Positions 23,915 to 32,647 are shown, numbered from the stretch's first letter. The stretch: DNA of 46,312 bases from Cecembia lonarensis LW9 (GCF_000298295.1 NZ_AMGM01000031.1:1-46312), one strand, 5' to 3'. Made by a program: numbers and translations. Notes: generated from the letters alone by a model not told the origin.

Positions 23915-25458
23915 CAGGATTTTACTTGGACTGATTTATTTCCGATAATGATGGGCATATCATTGATCCTTCCATCCTCAGTTCCATTCTCAAGCTTTAA
24001 TACACCTCTCGGACAAACCGCTGAACAAACCCCACAGCCCACACAAGATGCCCTGACAATATTTTGCCCTCTTTGTGCATACCAGCGCACATCAATTCCC
24101 ATTTCACAATAAGTCGAACAGTTACCACAGGATATGCACTGTCCTCCATTCGTGGTAATCCTGAACCTGGATTTGAACCGCTGAACGATTCCTAGGTAAG
24201 CGGCCAGAGGACAGCCAAACCTACACCAAACCCTATTGCCCATCAAAGGATAAAAGCCAGTGCCCACAACGCCCGCAAAAGCCGCCCCAATGGCAAAACC
24301 GTAAATCGAATGAAGCTGATTAGTAGCCTGACCAAGTAAGCCAAATTCCATGAAATAATTGGCCAGGGTCACCGCGGTCATCAATACAGCAAAAACCAAA
24401 ACCCCATGAACCAAATACCTTTCTACTTTCCAGGCTTTTAAAGTTTTATCAGACAGCTGCCTATATGGATCACCCAAAGTCTCTGCCAATCCACCGCAAC
24501 CGCAAACCCAAGAACAGTACCAGCGCTTTCCATAAAAATAAGTCAATAAGGGAACACCTATGACAATGAGAACAATCCCCCAAACCAACATAAACATGCC
24601 TAAAGCACCGGAGCTCACCATGCCTTCCAAGCGATAATCGTAAAAGAAAGAGTAATCCAAAGGCCAGATATTTTTAAAATCATGCCATGGTTTATTCAAC
24701 AAAATCAATATTTCCGGAATGAGAAAGGCAAAGGCCAATTGAAAAAACATGACTGAAGCTGTCCTGATGGTCTGATACATATTGCCTTTATATTTTCTAA
24801 ACATCCGAATTCCCATAACCAAAATGGCCAGGGTGTAAAGCAAGCCATATAAAAACCACTGACTGGCCTCCTGACCTGACAGCGCCTTACTCAGGGGATC
24901 GACCATAATCACCAAATTGGCGATGTAGGCCGGGAACCAATATAATAGCACGTAAAACAGGATCAGGTATGTACCTGTAATGATACCCAAGAGTCCTCTG
25001 GACTTCATGGAAGAAAAATAAATTCCATTATTTTTTATGCCTTCAGGCTCCCCGCGATAAAGCGGAACAATGTAAAGCATTGCCCCAAAAATGGCCAAAA
25101 GCACAGACAAGGAAAAATAAGCCAAAGGATAATCGGAAATAGGTGTATTTGCGGCAGCCTTGGTAAGCGGAAAGGAATAATCATCCCATATTACTTCATC
25201 CCAAGCCTCTCTGATTTTTAAATCATCATTATGGGCATCAATTAGGCGGTTAAGGTCCGAAATAAACTGGAAATTAATTTGGTAGGTTTCCCCAAACATA
25301 GGCCTCAATATGCTAAGCATGACTTCTTGATGCTCGGACTTAACTTCTGCTTCGACCATGGTTTCTTCTAACTGATATTGGCCTATGAAAGGAAGATAAG
25401 AGAATATGGATAGGCCCACAATAAAGAGACCTAAGCCTAATACCTGTAATTTTTTCAT
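23914..25458 (-). CDS. Membrane-bound 4Fe-4S polyferredoxin (NapH/NosR-like)
   Basis: A 514-residue integral membrane electron carrier. An N-terminal span is followed by a soluble extracytoplasmic stretch (about 30-110) and about seven further membrane segments. 'RWYCSWVCGCGG' and 'VWCRFGCPLAAYLG' are the Cys motifs typical of NapH/NosR/CcoG-type proteins. The C-terminus has two 4Fe-4S motifs, CISCGNCSTYC (about 440-450) and CVGCGVCSAVCP (about 470-481), facing the cytoplasm. Such proteins pass electrons between cytoplasmic donors or quinol and extracytoplasmic partners. The start overlaps the upstream FAD oxidoreductase stop by 4 bp, and the stop overlaps the glycosyltransferase start by 1 bp. 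The FAD protein is the obvious electron partner. No nos or nap genes are present, so the usual NosR role is unlikely. Confidence 0.85.
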   Translation of the reverse strand: MKKLQVLGLGLFIVGLSIFSYLPFIGQYQLEETMVEAEVKSEHQEVMLSILRPMFGETYQINFQFISDLNRLIDAHNDDLKIREAWDEVIWDDYSFPLTKAAANTPISDYPLAYFSLSVLLAIFGAMLYIVPLYRGEPEGIKNNGIYFSSMKSRGLLGIITGTYLILFYVLLYWFPAYIANLVIMVDPLSKALSGQEASQWFLYGLLYTLAILVMGIRMFRKYKGNMYQTIRTASVMFFQLAFAFLIPEILILLNKPWHDFKNIWPLDYSFFYDYRLEGMVSSGALGMFMLVWGIVLIVIGVPLLTYFYGKRWYCSWVCGCGGLAETLGDPYRQLSDKTLKAWKVERYLVHGVLVFAVLMTAVTLANYFMEFGLLGQATNQLHSIYGFAIGAAFAGVVGTGFYPLMGNRVWCRFGCPLAAYLGIVQRFKSRFRITTNGGQCISCGNCSTYCEMGIDVRWYAQRGQNIVRASCVGCGVCSAVCPRGVLKLENGTEDGRINDMPIIIGNKSVQVKS

Positions 25459-26807
25459 GCCCTTGAACCTATTAGTTTATGAAAGAAAGAAGTTTTCCTG
25501 AACTTGACAGCCTTACCTCTAGTCTTATTGTATGCGTCTAGAACCAAGCGGTGGTAAGGTTTGTAAAATTCCGGGTTGAAACTTGATTTGTCCAACTGCC
25601 CAATCACCCGGTCTATGGTCCATTTTTCGGAAATTGCCCGATCAAAAAACTCATGTCGCAGCCTCCATCCAAAAGCATTTACGCCCTGAAAACATTCTGA
25701 ATGCTTTAAATAATTGAACCGAATGGCAACCTTTCCAGACTTATCTTCCCAATAAAATGTCTCTGAGTCTTCTTCTATCTGAGGTGGAACATTACCATAT
25801 GTCTGATACTCTATGTCAAAAAATTTAGCTGAGTTAAACCATACACCAGGTTGATATGGCATTACTCGGGCGCTGCTAAGGTTATGGGCCAAGGACTCTC
25901 CATGCATCCTTCCTGTATACCAGACTTGCTCAATTTTTTTCCTGTTTTCACCAATGGAATCTCTAAATTCAGCACAGTCTCCAATGGCATAAACATTTGC
26001 TAAATTGGTTCTGAAATAGGTATCCACCAAAATCCCTTTCCCTAATTCCAGGTCTGTGTCCCTCAAAAAGTCAATGTTTGGTATTACGCCAATGGTAATC
26101 CCAACAAATTCACAGGAAACGGTATCTCCATTCTTGGTTCGGATTGCCTTTACGTTTCCTTTTCCATCGTCCAAAATCTCATCCAGTTCTGTGGACAGAC
26201 GTAGGTCAATCCCATGTTCCCGTATATGCTTATTGATGAGCATGGCTTCCTCTTTTGGGAGTACATTATCCCAAAAATTAGATTCCCTGACAATAAAAGT
26301 CACATGGATTTTTCGGCTTGCCAGCATTTCTGCCATTTCTATTCCAATCAATCCTCCTCCTACTACCACGGCACTTTTTATGCCTTTGGTTTTTTCTGCC
26401 ATCAATTCTAAATCCTGATAAGAATAAAGCCCTTGTACACCATTCAGCTGCTTACCAGGCCAATCCAAGATAGCAGGTTTAGAACCGGTAGCCAGGATAA
26501 GATGATCATAATGAATGGTATCGCCATTGTGACAGATGAGCTTTTTTTGCTGAAAGTCAACCAGCTCTATCCAAGCCTGAAGTAAGTCTATCCGGTTTTT
26601 TTCCCAAAACCAGTCCTCATAAGGTTTTGTATGTTCAAATTTCATATGCCCCATGTAGATATACATGAGGGCTGTTCGGGAATAAAAATATTTAGTCTCT
26701 CCGGATATCACCAAGATATCTGCCTGTTCATCATTTTTCCTGATATTTCTGGCACAGGTAATTCCGGAAATGCCGTTACCAATTATTACTATTTTACGCT
26801 TACTCAT
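25455..26807 (-). CDS. FAD-dependent pyridine nucleotide oxidoreductase
   Basis: A 450-residue two-dinucleotide-binding-domain flavoprotein. FAD site 'VIIGNGISGITCA' (about 6-18), 'LILATGSKP' (about 103-111), NAD(P)H site 'VVVGGGLIGIEMAE' (about 147-160) and 'VYAIGDCAEF' (about 273-282) are clear. It lacks the CxxxxC redox disulfide of glutathione or mercuric reductases, so it resembles the ferredoxin/rubredoxin or nitrite reductase large-subunit type of NAD(P)H reductases. The C-terminal 120 residues are less typical. It overlaps the upstream DUF547 gene by 8 bp and the downstream polyferredoxin gene by 4 bp, so it probably feeds electrons to that protein. No signal peptide; cytoplasmic. Confidence 0.87.
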   Translation of the reverse strand: MSKRKIVIIGNGISGITCARNIRKNDEQADILVISGETKYFYSRTALMYIYMGHMKFEHTKPYEDWFWEKNRIDLLQAWIELVDFQQKKLICHNGDTIHYDHLILATGSKPAILDWPGKQLNGVQGLYSYQDLELMAEKTKGIKSAVVVGGGLIGIEMAEMLASRKIHVTFIVRESNFWDNVLPKEEAMLINKHIREHGIDLRLSTELDEILDDGKGNVKAIRTKNGDTVSCEFVGITIGVIPNIDFLRDTDLELGKGILVDTYFRTNLANVYAIGDCAEFRDSIGENRKKIEQVWYTGRMHGESLAHNLSSARVMPYQPGVWFNSAKFFDIEYQTYGNVPPQIEEDSETFYWEDKSGKVAIRFNYLKHSECFQGVNAFGWRLRHEFFDRAISEKWTIDRVIGQLDKSSFNPEFYKPYHRLVLDAYNKTRGKAVKFRKTSFFHKLIGSRA

Positions 26808-27558
26808 TGAGTGACCAATCGTAGGTAAGATGGCTTATTTTTGCCTTTTTGTTGATTTTAACTTTGGAATATTGGTTAAGATAATCAATTAAATCCCCTT
26901 TGCGAGTAAAATCTTCCTTAAACCATGAAAAAATCTGAGAAACCTTGATATTCTCAGCACTGATGCTGTTGCGTTTGGTGTCATTGATAAAATTGAACGC
27001 TGCCTTTTCCAACTGTAATTCAAGCCTTTCGGGTACAAATGCCTCATTGGACAGGACGGGACAGGAAAATGAAGCACAATTGATGGCAAAATGTATCCTG
27101 GGTTCATCAAATTCTTTTCTCAGTATTTTATGCTCTATTTCATCCAATGATGCCGGCTTACCTCCTATCTCAAAAAATTCTATGTGCCAGACTGTGTTGA
27201 GAAGTGGAACCGGGTATTTAGGCTTGATGTCCCTGATGCTTTTTACGGGATAATGATCAATGATCAATTTGATCGTAAAAGCATTGTAAGCATTGATCCA
27301 ATAAGCCAATTGCTCTTCTTTGGTCCAGACTTTGCGATCAGGTGGATTTTTACTTAATACATTCAAATAATCATCCAACTGCTTTTTTTCCCTCATAAAG
27401 CCTTTGTAATCAACTTTACCATCTATGCTTACAAATTCCTGAAGCAATTTATCAAAATCTCGATGTGAAGGAGCGACCGTTCCACTTTGACCTAAGTCTG
27501 AACGACCACAAGCAAGATTGATGAGTAAAATGGAAAAGACGACAAGAAGGGAGTGCAT
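26800..27558 (-). CDS. DUF547 lipoprotein
   Basis: A 252-residue protein with a lipoprotein signal ending in INLAC (Cys17), so anchored on the outer face of a membrane. The DUF547 signatures are clear: 'EEQLAYWINAYNAFTIKLI' (about 81-99), 'FFEIGGKPASLDEIEHKIL' and 'RIHFAINCASFSCPVL' with a Cys pair (about 153-168). The family is widespread but has no settled biochemical role; the Asn-Tyr and Cys-rich signature hints at a thiol or papain-like fold. It lies between the rhodanese gene (30 bp upstream) and the FAD oxidoreductase (8 bp overlap). Confidence 0.87.
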   Translation of the reverse strand: MHSLLVVFSILLINLACGRSDLGQSGTVAPSHRDFDKLLQEFVSIDGKVDYKGFMREKKQLDDYLNVLSKNPPDRKVWTKEEQLAYWINAYNAFTIKLIIDHYPVKSIRDIKPKYPVPLLNTVWHIEFFEIGGKPASLDEIEHKILRKEFDEPRIHFAINCASFSCPVLSNEAFVPERLELQLEKAAFNFINDTKRNSISAENIKVSQIFSWFKEDFTRKGDLIDYLNQYSKVKINKKAKISHLTYDWSLNE

Positions 27559-27588
27559 GTGTGAGGCTATTTTTTTTTCGGAAGGAAC

Positions 27589-28080
27589 TCAATATACTTT
27601 TTCACCCTTAGAGAGCCAAATTCCCCAAGCCCGATTGTAAGCATGGACTTTTTGGGTTGACTGTCCATTGGTATAAACGGGTAATTCTTCATTGACCCAA
27701 TGAAAAATACCTCCATAAAGATTATAAACCCTAAGAAAACCAGCTTCTTTAAGTTTCTTACCAATTTCTTGGCTTCTGGCTCCAATGGAACAGTAAACTA
27801 CTATCGGTTTATCCTTATCCAGGTCTTTTACCCTTTTCAAATCAAATTCATTGAAGCCCACCCACCGTGCATTCTGTAAATGACTGACTTCGTATTCCTC
27901 TCTTTCTCTGGTATCCAAGAATATAGCAGCCTCTAAGACATCTTGATCATCAATATTTACCAAAGGAAATTCTTTATCATAAACCCCCTTCAGTAATGTT
28001 TTATAAGCCATACTCTGTGCATCAGAGGTTTTGTAGGCGAATACAAACAATACTATCCAAAGGCATCGCGTGATTTTCAT
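27589..28080 (-). CDS. Exported rhodanese-domain protein
   Basis: A protein of about 163 residues. The ATG at 28080 gives a good signal peptide (MKITRCLWIVLFVFAYKTSDAQS); an extension to 28131 would add an unlikely second hydrophobic stretch. The single rhodanese domain has 'FLDTREREEYEVSHLQNARWVGF' and the active-site loop 'VYCSIGARS' with the sulfur-accepting Cys. Its loop has six residues after Cys, the size used for sulfane sulfur rather than phosphatases. It should act in the periplasm, carrying persulfide sulfur or serving as a thiol-redox partner. It is the first gene of the DUF547-FAD-polyferredoxin-glycosyltransferase set and is 90 bp after the FNR-like regulator. Confidence 0.8.
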   Translation of the reverse strand: MKITRCLWIVLFVFAYKTSDAQSMAYKTLLKGVYDKEFPLVNIDDQDVLEAAIFLDTREREEYEVSHLQNARWVGFNEFDLKRVKDLDKDKPIVVYCSIGARSQEIGKKLKEAGFLRVYNLYGGIFHWVNEELPVYTNGQSTQKVHAYNRAWGIWLSKGEKVY

Positions 28081-28170
28081 ACATATTAAACCAAAAAGAA
28101 TAAAAAATGATTGCATGTAAATGCTGTTCATTTTTCACCTAGAAATCAAAAAAACAGAAAACCTGGATTT

Positions 28171-28884
28171 TCAACCATAAAAATCTGACAGTCTTGCCAA
28201 GCCTTTTTTATCAATAACAATTATTTTCTTGCCCTCAAAATCTATCAATTCATCCTTTTTGAATTCAGAAAGCAACCTGATGACTGTTTCAGTGGCAGTG
28301 CCAACAATTCCGGCAATTTCTTCCCTTGTCAATACAATATCAATCTTCTCTCCTTCTTTTCCGTCTATGCCATAGGTTTCAGAAAGCTTTAATAAGGTAA
28401 AAGCCAAACGCTCCCTTATGGACTTTTGGGTAGCATCAGTAAGCTTACTTTCCATTACTCCCAAATCGTTGCATAATGCCTTGGTAACCCGCTGATGAAA
28501 TGCATTATCTTCAGATAGCACTTTGAGGAAACTCTCTCTTGGCACAAAGCAAATATTGGCATCTTCAACAATGGTAGCTGAGTTGGAATAAGCTTCCTCT
28601 CCTAATAGAGAAGCATAACCCAAAAAATCTCCCTTCTTAGCCAACCTTATAATTTGTTCCTTACCGTTGGATGCAGTTTTATAAACCTTTACCACGCCAT
28701 CACTGATACAAAAAACACCCAGTGGCTTGGTACCTTCATAAAAAAGAATCTGACCTTTTTTATGGGTAATCAGGTTTTTTGATTCAGATAATTGACATAA
28801 GTGAGGTTCAGAAACATCTGCAAACAAAGAAAATTTCCTGCTTATACAGAGTTGGCAAGGGGTATTTTTTTGCTGAACTTTCAT
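28171..28884 (-). CDS. fnr: Crp/Fnr-family regulator with N-terminal Cys cluster
   Basis: A regulator of about 237 residues starting at the ATG at 28884; a longer form from 28944 would cover the promoter and dyad described next. It has a cyclic-nucleotide-binding-like beta domain and a C-terminal helix-turn-helix 'TREEIAGIVGTATETVIRLLSEFKKDELI' region (about 187-215). Three cysteines at 10, 13 and 30 (CQLC and C) near the N-terminus, plus further internal Cys, resemble FNR, which binds an oxygen-labile 4Fe-4S cluster. The spacing differs from E. coli FNR (C20, C23, C29, C122), so cluster binding is probable, not proven. Its position just upstream of the redox gene set suggests it controls that operon. 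Confidence 0.85.
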   Translation of the reverse strand: MKVQQKNTPCQLCISRKFSLFADVSEPHLCQLSESKNLITHKKGQILFYEGTKPLGVFCISDGVVKVYKTASNGKEQIIRLAKKGDFLGYASLLGEEAYSNSATIVEDANICFVPRESFLKVLSEDNAFHQRVTKALCNDLGVMESKLTDATQKSIRERLAFTLLKLSETYGIDGKEGEKIDIVLTREEIAGIVGTATETVIRLLSEFKKDELIDFEGKKIIVIDKKGLARLSDFYG

Positions 28885-28907
28885 AGGGGCTGGTATTAAT
28901 TTAACTA

Positions 28908-28951
28908 CAAACTTATATCCTAAATATAAGGAAATACATGACAAAAGTCAT
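28908..28951 (-). promoter_or_regulatory. FNR-like gene promoter with CRP/FNR-type dyad near -41
   Basis: On the minus strand TAAGTTTG (28908-28915) is a perfect TAnnTTTG -7 element. The dyad ATGAC-AAAA-GTCAT (28938-28951) has the 5-4-5 geometry of CRP/FNR sites, and its centre lies 33 bp upstream of the -7 centre, so near -41. That is the class II activator position, which fits the absence of a good -33 TTG. A second dyad CTTATAT...ATATAAG (28912-28930) overlaps the -7 side. Confidence 0.5.
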
Positions 28952-28959
28952 AATTTTCA

Positions 28960-29430
28960 TTATGTAAATTTTGGGAGATCGTGTAATTGCTCATAACGGG
29001 CACTAATCCGGTCCAGCTTGAAAAACACATGTTTTAATCCATTACTGATCCCAATAAATTCAGCATTAATGCTTTTGTTATACATACAGACCTGTTCCAA
29101 AGTTTTCTGAGAAAGCGGTACTTCAGGGGCTTTGCATTCAATGAGCAAAAAGGGATTTCCATCCCTGTTTAAAATAAGAATATCAAATCGCTTTTGAAGC
29201 TTATTGTATTGAAGGCCTTTTTCAAGTGCAAACAAACTTCTTGGATAACCTTTAAATTGGGTCAAAAAAAGTATCATATGTTGCCTCACCCATTCTTCGG
29301 GAGTTAATACCAAAAATTTCTTACGTAGCGGGTCAAAAACACTCCATTTTCCATCCTCCTGTCTAAGCTGATGTTCCATCTCGGGAAAATTAAGTCTTGT
29401 ATCCAAATAAGTATACCTGTCCACAGCCAT
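28960..29430 (-). CDS. HsdR-N-like PD-(D/E)XK protein
   Basis: A 156-residue cytoplasmic protein that corresponds to the N-terminal nuclease module of type I restriction HsdR subunits without the helicase. The core 'KRFDILILNRDGNPFLLIECKAP' region (about 98-120) has the Asp...Glu-Cys-Lys of a PD-(D/E)XK site, preceded by 'TPEEWVRQHMILFL'. The same stand-alone protein is common in Bacteroidota with no restriction partner, and none is seen here. Whether it cuts DNA is unknown. Its stop lies 15 bp upstream of the dyad in front of the FNR-like gene, so the regulator promoter is right after it. Confidence 0.8.
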   Translation of the reverse strand: MAVDRYTYLDTRLNFPEMEHQLRQEDGKWSVFDPLRKKFLVLTPEEWVRQHMILFLTQFKGYPRSLFALEKGLQYNKLQKRFDILILNRDGNPFLLIECKAPEVPLSQKTLEQVCMYNKSINAEFIGISNGLKHVFFKLDRISARYEQLHDLPKFT

Positions 29431-29567
29431 GCCACAAATATGCTAGATTTTCAGGTAGTAATTTCACTTTTACCAATAAGAATTATAAACGGATAATTGC
29501 GAATATACTTTGTAAGCTTCTGGGCAAGGCCGGGCCTGATCAAATTGGTAAGCTGCGTTGATTTTTT

Positions 29568-30257
29568 TTAAAATACCAAATAGGGACGCAAGCGCTCCAG
29601 CCAATTTTCATTAAATATTTTAATCTCAAGAAGGTCTTCTGGGGATTTATAAGGACCATGCTGTTCCCTGTAAGCCACTATTACCTTAGCTGCTCCATAG
29701 CTGATGTATGGATGCCGGGCTAAATCTGAAACTTCCATGTGGTTAATGTTGATTTTTTCCTGAATACCAGGTCTAAATGTGAAATATTCAAAGACTCTTT
29801 CCATTAGCTCAGGGTTCATACCATACACATCTAAAAGTTGCTCACGGTCATGTAGCCCTCCCATATTATCCCGGAATTTAACAATCCTACCGGCCATAGT
29901 CTGTCCAATTCCAGGCACTATCTGTAAAACAATGGAATCTGCCTCATTAAAGTCCAGTTTGTTGAGAACTGCAGTCCTGGAAGCTGGAAGATTCCTTTTT
30001 TTATTGCTGGAATCTTGTTGAATCAAACTTTGTACACCCACATACTCTGATATCTCCCAGCCGTTTTGTAAAAGGCTATCCAGTTTATTTTCATAATGCT
30101 CATACAAATGAATACTATGCTTTTGCAGGGACCAATCATACAAAGATGGAATGGAATAAAGGATAACAAGTGCAGGTATCACCAATATAAAACCCTTTGA
30201 CTCCCTTCTTGAAAAACCAAAATAAGCCTTAAGATGGAAAAACAGATTTCTTTTCAT
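29568..30257 (-). CDS. Helix-hairpin-helix protein with N-terminal membrane anchor
   Basis: A 229-residue protein with one membrane span (about 23-39, FILVIPALVILYS) after a basic N-terminus. The C-terminal two thirds hold repeated ComEA-like helix-hairpin-helix units: 'LDFNEADSIVLQIVPGIGQTMAGRIVKFR' (about 99-127) and 'INHMEVSDLARHPYISYGAAKVIVAYR' (about 168-195), each followed by 'DLL'-like turns. HhH units bind DNA backbone without sequence preference. A role in DNA uptake is possible but unproven; the same family is common in non-competent Bacteroidota. The gene is divergent from hemA, 225 bp away. Confidence 0.78.
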   Translation of the reverse strand: MKRNLFFHLKAYFGFSRRESKGFILVIPALVILYSIPSLYDWSLQKHSIHLYEHYENKLDSLLQNGWEISEYVGVQSLIQQDSSNKKRNLPASRTAVLNKLDFNEADSIVLQIVPGIGQTMAGRIVKFRDNMGGLHDREQLLDVYGMNPELMERVFEYFTFRPGIQEKININHMEVSDLARHPYISYGAAKVIVAYREQHGPYKSPEDLLEIKIFNENWLERLRPYLVF

Positions 30258-30455
30258 AAAAATGCCGTTTATAAAAATTGATGCTTTGCATCATAGACCT
30301 TATCTATGACTCATAAGTTAATACAATTTGAAAATTTTTCAAAGTTTACCGATATTCGTGCCCTTAAATGACCAACAAACACCCTTAAATTATTTAGACA
30401 GATTTTAAATTGAGTATACGATTGGGAAAATTTTCTTTTGAATCGTAAACTGAAT

Positions 30456-30463
30456 TAAATTTG
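30456..30463 (+). promoter_or_regulatory. Probable -7 element of hemA
   Basis: TAAATTTG is a perfect TAnnTTTG match 20 bp before the hemA ATG. The nearest upstream TTG (30438-30440) is only 15 bp away, shorter than the usual 19-21, so the promoter is partial or depends on an activator. Confidence 0.4.
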
Positions 30464-30482
30464 TACGTTAAAGAAGCCTGGA

Positions 30483-31760
30483 ATGCAAAATAGATTTAGA
30501 GCAATAAGTTTATCTTACAAAAATGCTCCTGTAGAAATACGGGAGGTCATTGCATTAGATGAAAGCTCTATTCATTCGCTTTTGGTCAAATTGAAGGATT
30601 TTTTCAGCATTACAGACACTTTAATTCTTTCTACCTGTAACAGGACTGAAGTCTACTATTCTCATGAACTTGATATCAGCACAGAGGTTATCAAACTCAT
30701 TGGGTTAGAAAAAGGTCTCACTAATGTGGTGGACTACATTGATTATTTCAATGTGCTGTCTGATGATCAAGATGCGATTGAACACCTATTCAAAGTATCA
30801 GTGGGCTTGGAAGCACAGGTAGTAGGAGATATGCAGATTGCCAACCAGGTAAAGCGTGCCTATCAAGCCTCTGCTGATTTGGATATGGCGGGTCCCTTCC
30901 TTCACAGGTTGATGCATACCATTTTCTTCACCAACAAAAGGGTGGTACAGGAAACTGCATTCAGAGATGGGGCGGCTTCTGTATCTTATGCAGCTGTTGA
31001 GTTGATCGAAGAGCTAACATCAAATACTTTTCAACCAAGGGTATTATTAATAGGTGTCGGCGAAATTGGAGAAGATGTGGCCAAAAACATGGTGCATATC
31101 CCTGAGGCAAAAGTAACCATCACCAATAGGACTTTCGCAAAGGCCCAAGCTTTAGCTGATGAATTAGGGTTTGATGTCATCCCTTTTGAGGAATGCTTTG
31201 AAGCCATGAAAAGCGCCGATGTGGTTGTTTCTTCCATCATGAAGTCAGAGCCATTTATAACCAAAGCCTTGGTGAAATCCATGGACATCCCAAGCTATAA
31301 GCTCTTTGTGGACCTTTCTGTGCCTAGAAGCATTGAAACCACCATAGAAGATGTACCTGGTGTGCTGCTGTATAATGTGGATAACATCAGGAGTAAGGCA
31401 TCAGCTACATTGGAAAAAAGATTGGCTTCTATTCCACAGGTGGAAAAGATCATTGAAGAAAGCATTGATGATTTCTTCAATTGGAAAAAAGAAATGATGG
31501 TTTCCCCAACCATCAATAAATTGAAAAACGCCTTAGAGCAAATCCGTCAGGAAGAAATGGCCAGGTTCCTGAAAAATGCAGATGAAAAACAGATTGCTAT
31601 CATTGATAAAATCACCAAAAGCATGATGCAAAAAATCCTCAAAGTACCTGTGGTGCAATTGAGAGCTGCATGCCAACGTGACGATGCAGACAAAATGATA
31701 GATATCCTGTCTGACTTATTTGATCTTGAGAAGGTCAGTGAAAAGAAAAACGACGCTTAG
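30483..31760 (+). CDS. hemA: Glutamyl-tRNA reductase
   Basis: A 425-residue enzyme that reduces glutamyl-tRNA to glutamate-1-semialdehyde, the first step of C5 heme synthesis. The catalytic Cys52 lies in 'LILSTCNRTEVYY'. 'GLEAQVVGDMQIANQVKRAY' (about 109-128) and the NADPH-binding 'VLLIGVGEIGEDVAKNM' (about 183-199) are family signatures; the C-terminal dimerisation helix is present. Length is normal. It is monocistronic here: the reading frame overlaps the convergent lipoprotein gene by 4 bp at the stop codons, and no other hem gene is adjacent. Confidence 0.96.
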   Translation: MQNRFRAISLSYKNAPVEIREVIALDESSIHSLLVKLKDFFSITDTLILSTCNRTEVYYSHELDISTEVIKLIGLEKGLTNVVDYIDYFNVLSDDQDAIEHLFKVSVGLEAQVVGDMQIANQVKRAYQASADLDMAGPFLHRLMHTIFFTNKRVVQETAFRDGAASVSYAAVELIEELTSNTFQPRVLLIGVGEIGEDVAKNMVHIPEAKVTITNRTFAKAQALADELGFDVIPFEECFEAMKSADVVVSSIMKSEPFITKALVKSMDIPSYKLFVDLSVPRSIETTIEDVPGVLLYNVDNIRSKASATLEKRLASIPQVEKIIEESIDDFFNWKKEMMVSPTINKLKNALEQIRQEEMARFLKNADEKQIAIIDKITKSMMQKILKVPVVQLRAACQRDDADKMIDILSDLFDLEKVSEKKNDA

Positions 31761-32647
31761 TCATTGATTCTTAATTCTCTCCTAAGGAATTCATCCTCCA
31801 AACTGTTTTTGTTCCAGTAATCAATCTGCTTAAAACCTTTTCTTTTGGCAGTAGTAATTTCTTTTTGCCCTTCCTTGGTATTCAGGATTTCTTCCCACGC
31901 CATGATTTGAAAAGGAAATTCCTTCTCAAAATCAATATGAACTACCCTCTCACCTGAACTATAGGTCAACTCCATCCTGTTCCTGTCCCTGCTGATGTCG
32001 ATAATTCTGATAAATGCCTCTTCGGCCTTAAATTCCTTATGACTGAACCTTTGATAAATCATCGATGGCAGCACTTTAACATTACCTGTGGGAACCTGAT
32101 TGGGATTGATCCTGATCAAATTCCATATATCATCTTCTATCAAACCTGACACAGAAAATTCCTGATCTCCTTCTTCTTCAAAATAAGAATATAGCCTTCC
32201 TTTGTAATCCTGTCCACTTTTCAAATTCAGTTGTGTAAAAGTATGCCCGCACCATTCCTGAGAGGTTAAATTGAACTTCACCCCTAAGCTCGCTTCTTTG
32301 GTTGGGGTAAAGGCAGAAAGCATCATGTGATAGGGATAAATACCGGTCAGGAAATCCCTGGTTTGGTTCATTTTCAAAACACTTAACTTATCCCTGCCTG
32401 CTTCATTGGGCTGATCCAGCTTGACTTGTTTTTTCCTTGAAAAATCCTCAGTCACAAAGATAAGAACCGCTTCCCCCTCTCTTGCTTCTCCATATCTATA
32501 CTGCACCAGATCATAACTGCTGATCTCAGCCTTCCCCTGAAACCAATAATTCCCCCAAGATTCAAAATCCACTTCCAGTCTTTCTTGTCTTCCACAGGAG
32601 AAAATCCCTAAAACAACAAGACAAAATAGTATAAGCTGATTATTCAT
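31757..32647 (-). CDS. Conserved lipoprotein of unknown function
   Basis: A 296-residue lipoprotein with signal ending in IFSC (Cys18). Recognisable sequence marks are 'YWFQGKAEISSYDLVQYRYGEAREGEAVLIFVTEDFS' near residues 34-70 (landmark only), a 'GHTFTQLN' motif near 135-142 and a basic C-terminus. I recall near-identical N-terminal wording in Bacteroidota proteins labelled septum formation inhibitor Maf, but it has none of the Maf nucleotide pyrophosphatase features, so that label is not used. Function unknown; envelope located. It is the last gene of a minus-strand group (glycosyltransferase, small unknown gene, this gene), starting 19 bp after the preceding stop, and its stop overlaps the hemA stop. 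Confidence 0.75.
   Translation of the reverse strand: MNNQLILFCLVVLGIFSCGRQERLEVDFESWGNYWFQGKAEISSYDLVQYRYGEAREGEAVLIFVTEDFSRKKQVKLDQPNEAGRDKLSVLKMNQTRDFLTGIYPYHMMLSAFTPTKEASLGVKFNLTSQEWCGHTFTQLNLKSGQDYKGRLYSYFEEEGDQEFSVSGLIEDDIWNLIRINPNQVPTGNVKVLPSMIYQRFSHKEFKAEEAFIRIIDISRDRNRMELTYSSGERVVHIDFEKEFPFQIMAWEEILNTKEGQKEITTAKRKGFKQIDYWNKNSLEDEFLRRELRIND

Noticed and set aside
23914-25458. Denitrification or nitrate reduction role (NosR/NapH) for the polyferredoxin
   Set aside because: No nos, nap or copper-chaperone genes are nearby; only the membrane and FeS architecture is shared.
28960-29430. Type I restriction-modification system
   Set aside because: Only an HsdR N-terminal-like module is present, without helicase, HsdM or HsdS genes.
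31757-32647. Label 'septum formation inhibitor Maf' for the lipoprotein
   Set aside because: The protein has a lipoprotein signal and none of the Maf pyrophosphatase motifs; the label looks like a propagated annotation error.
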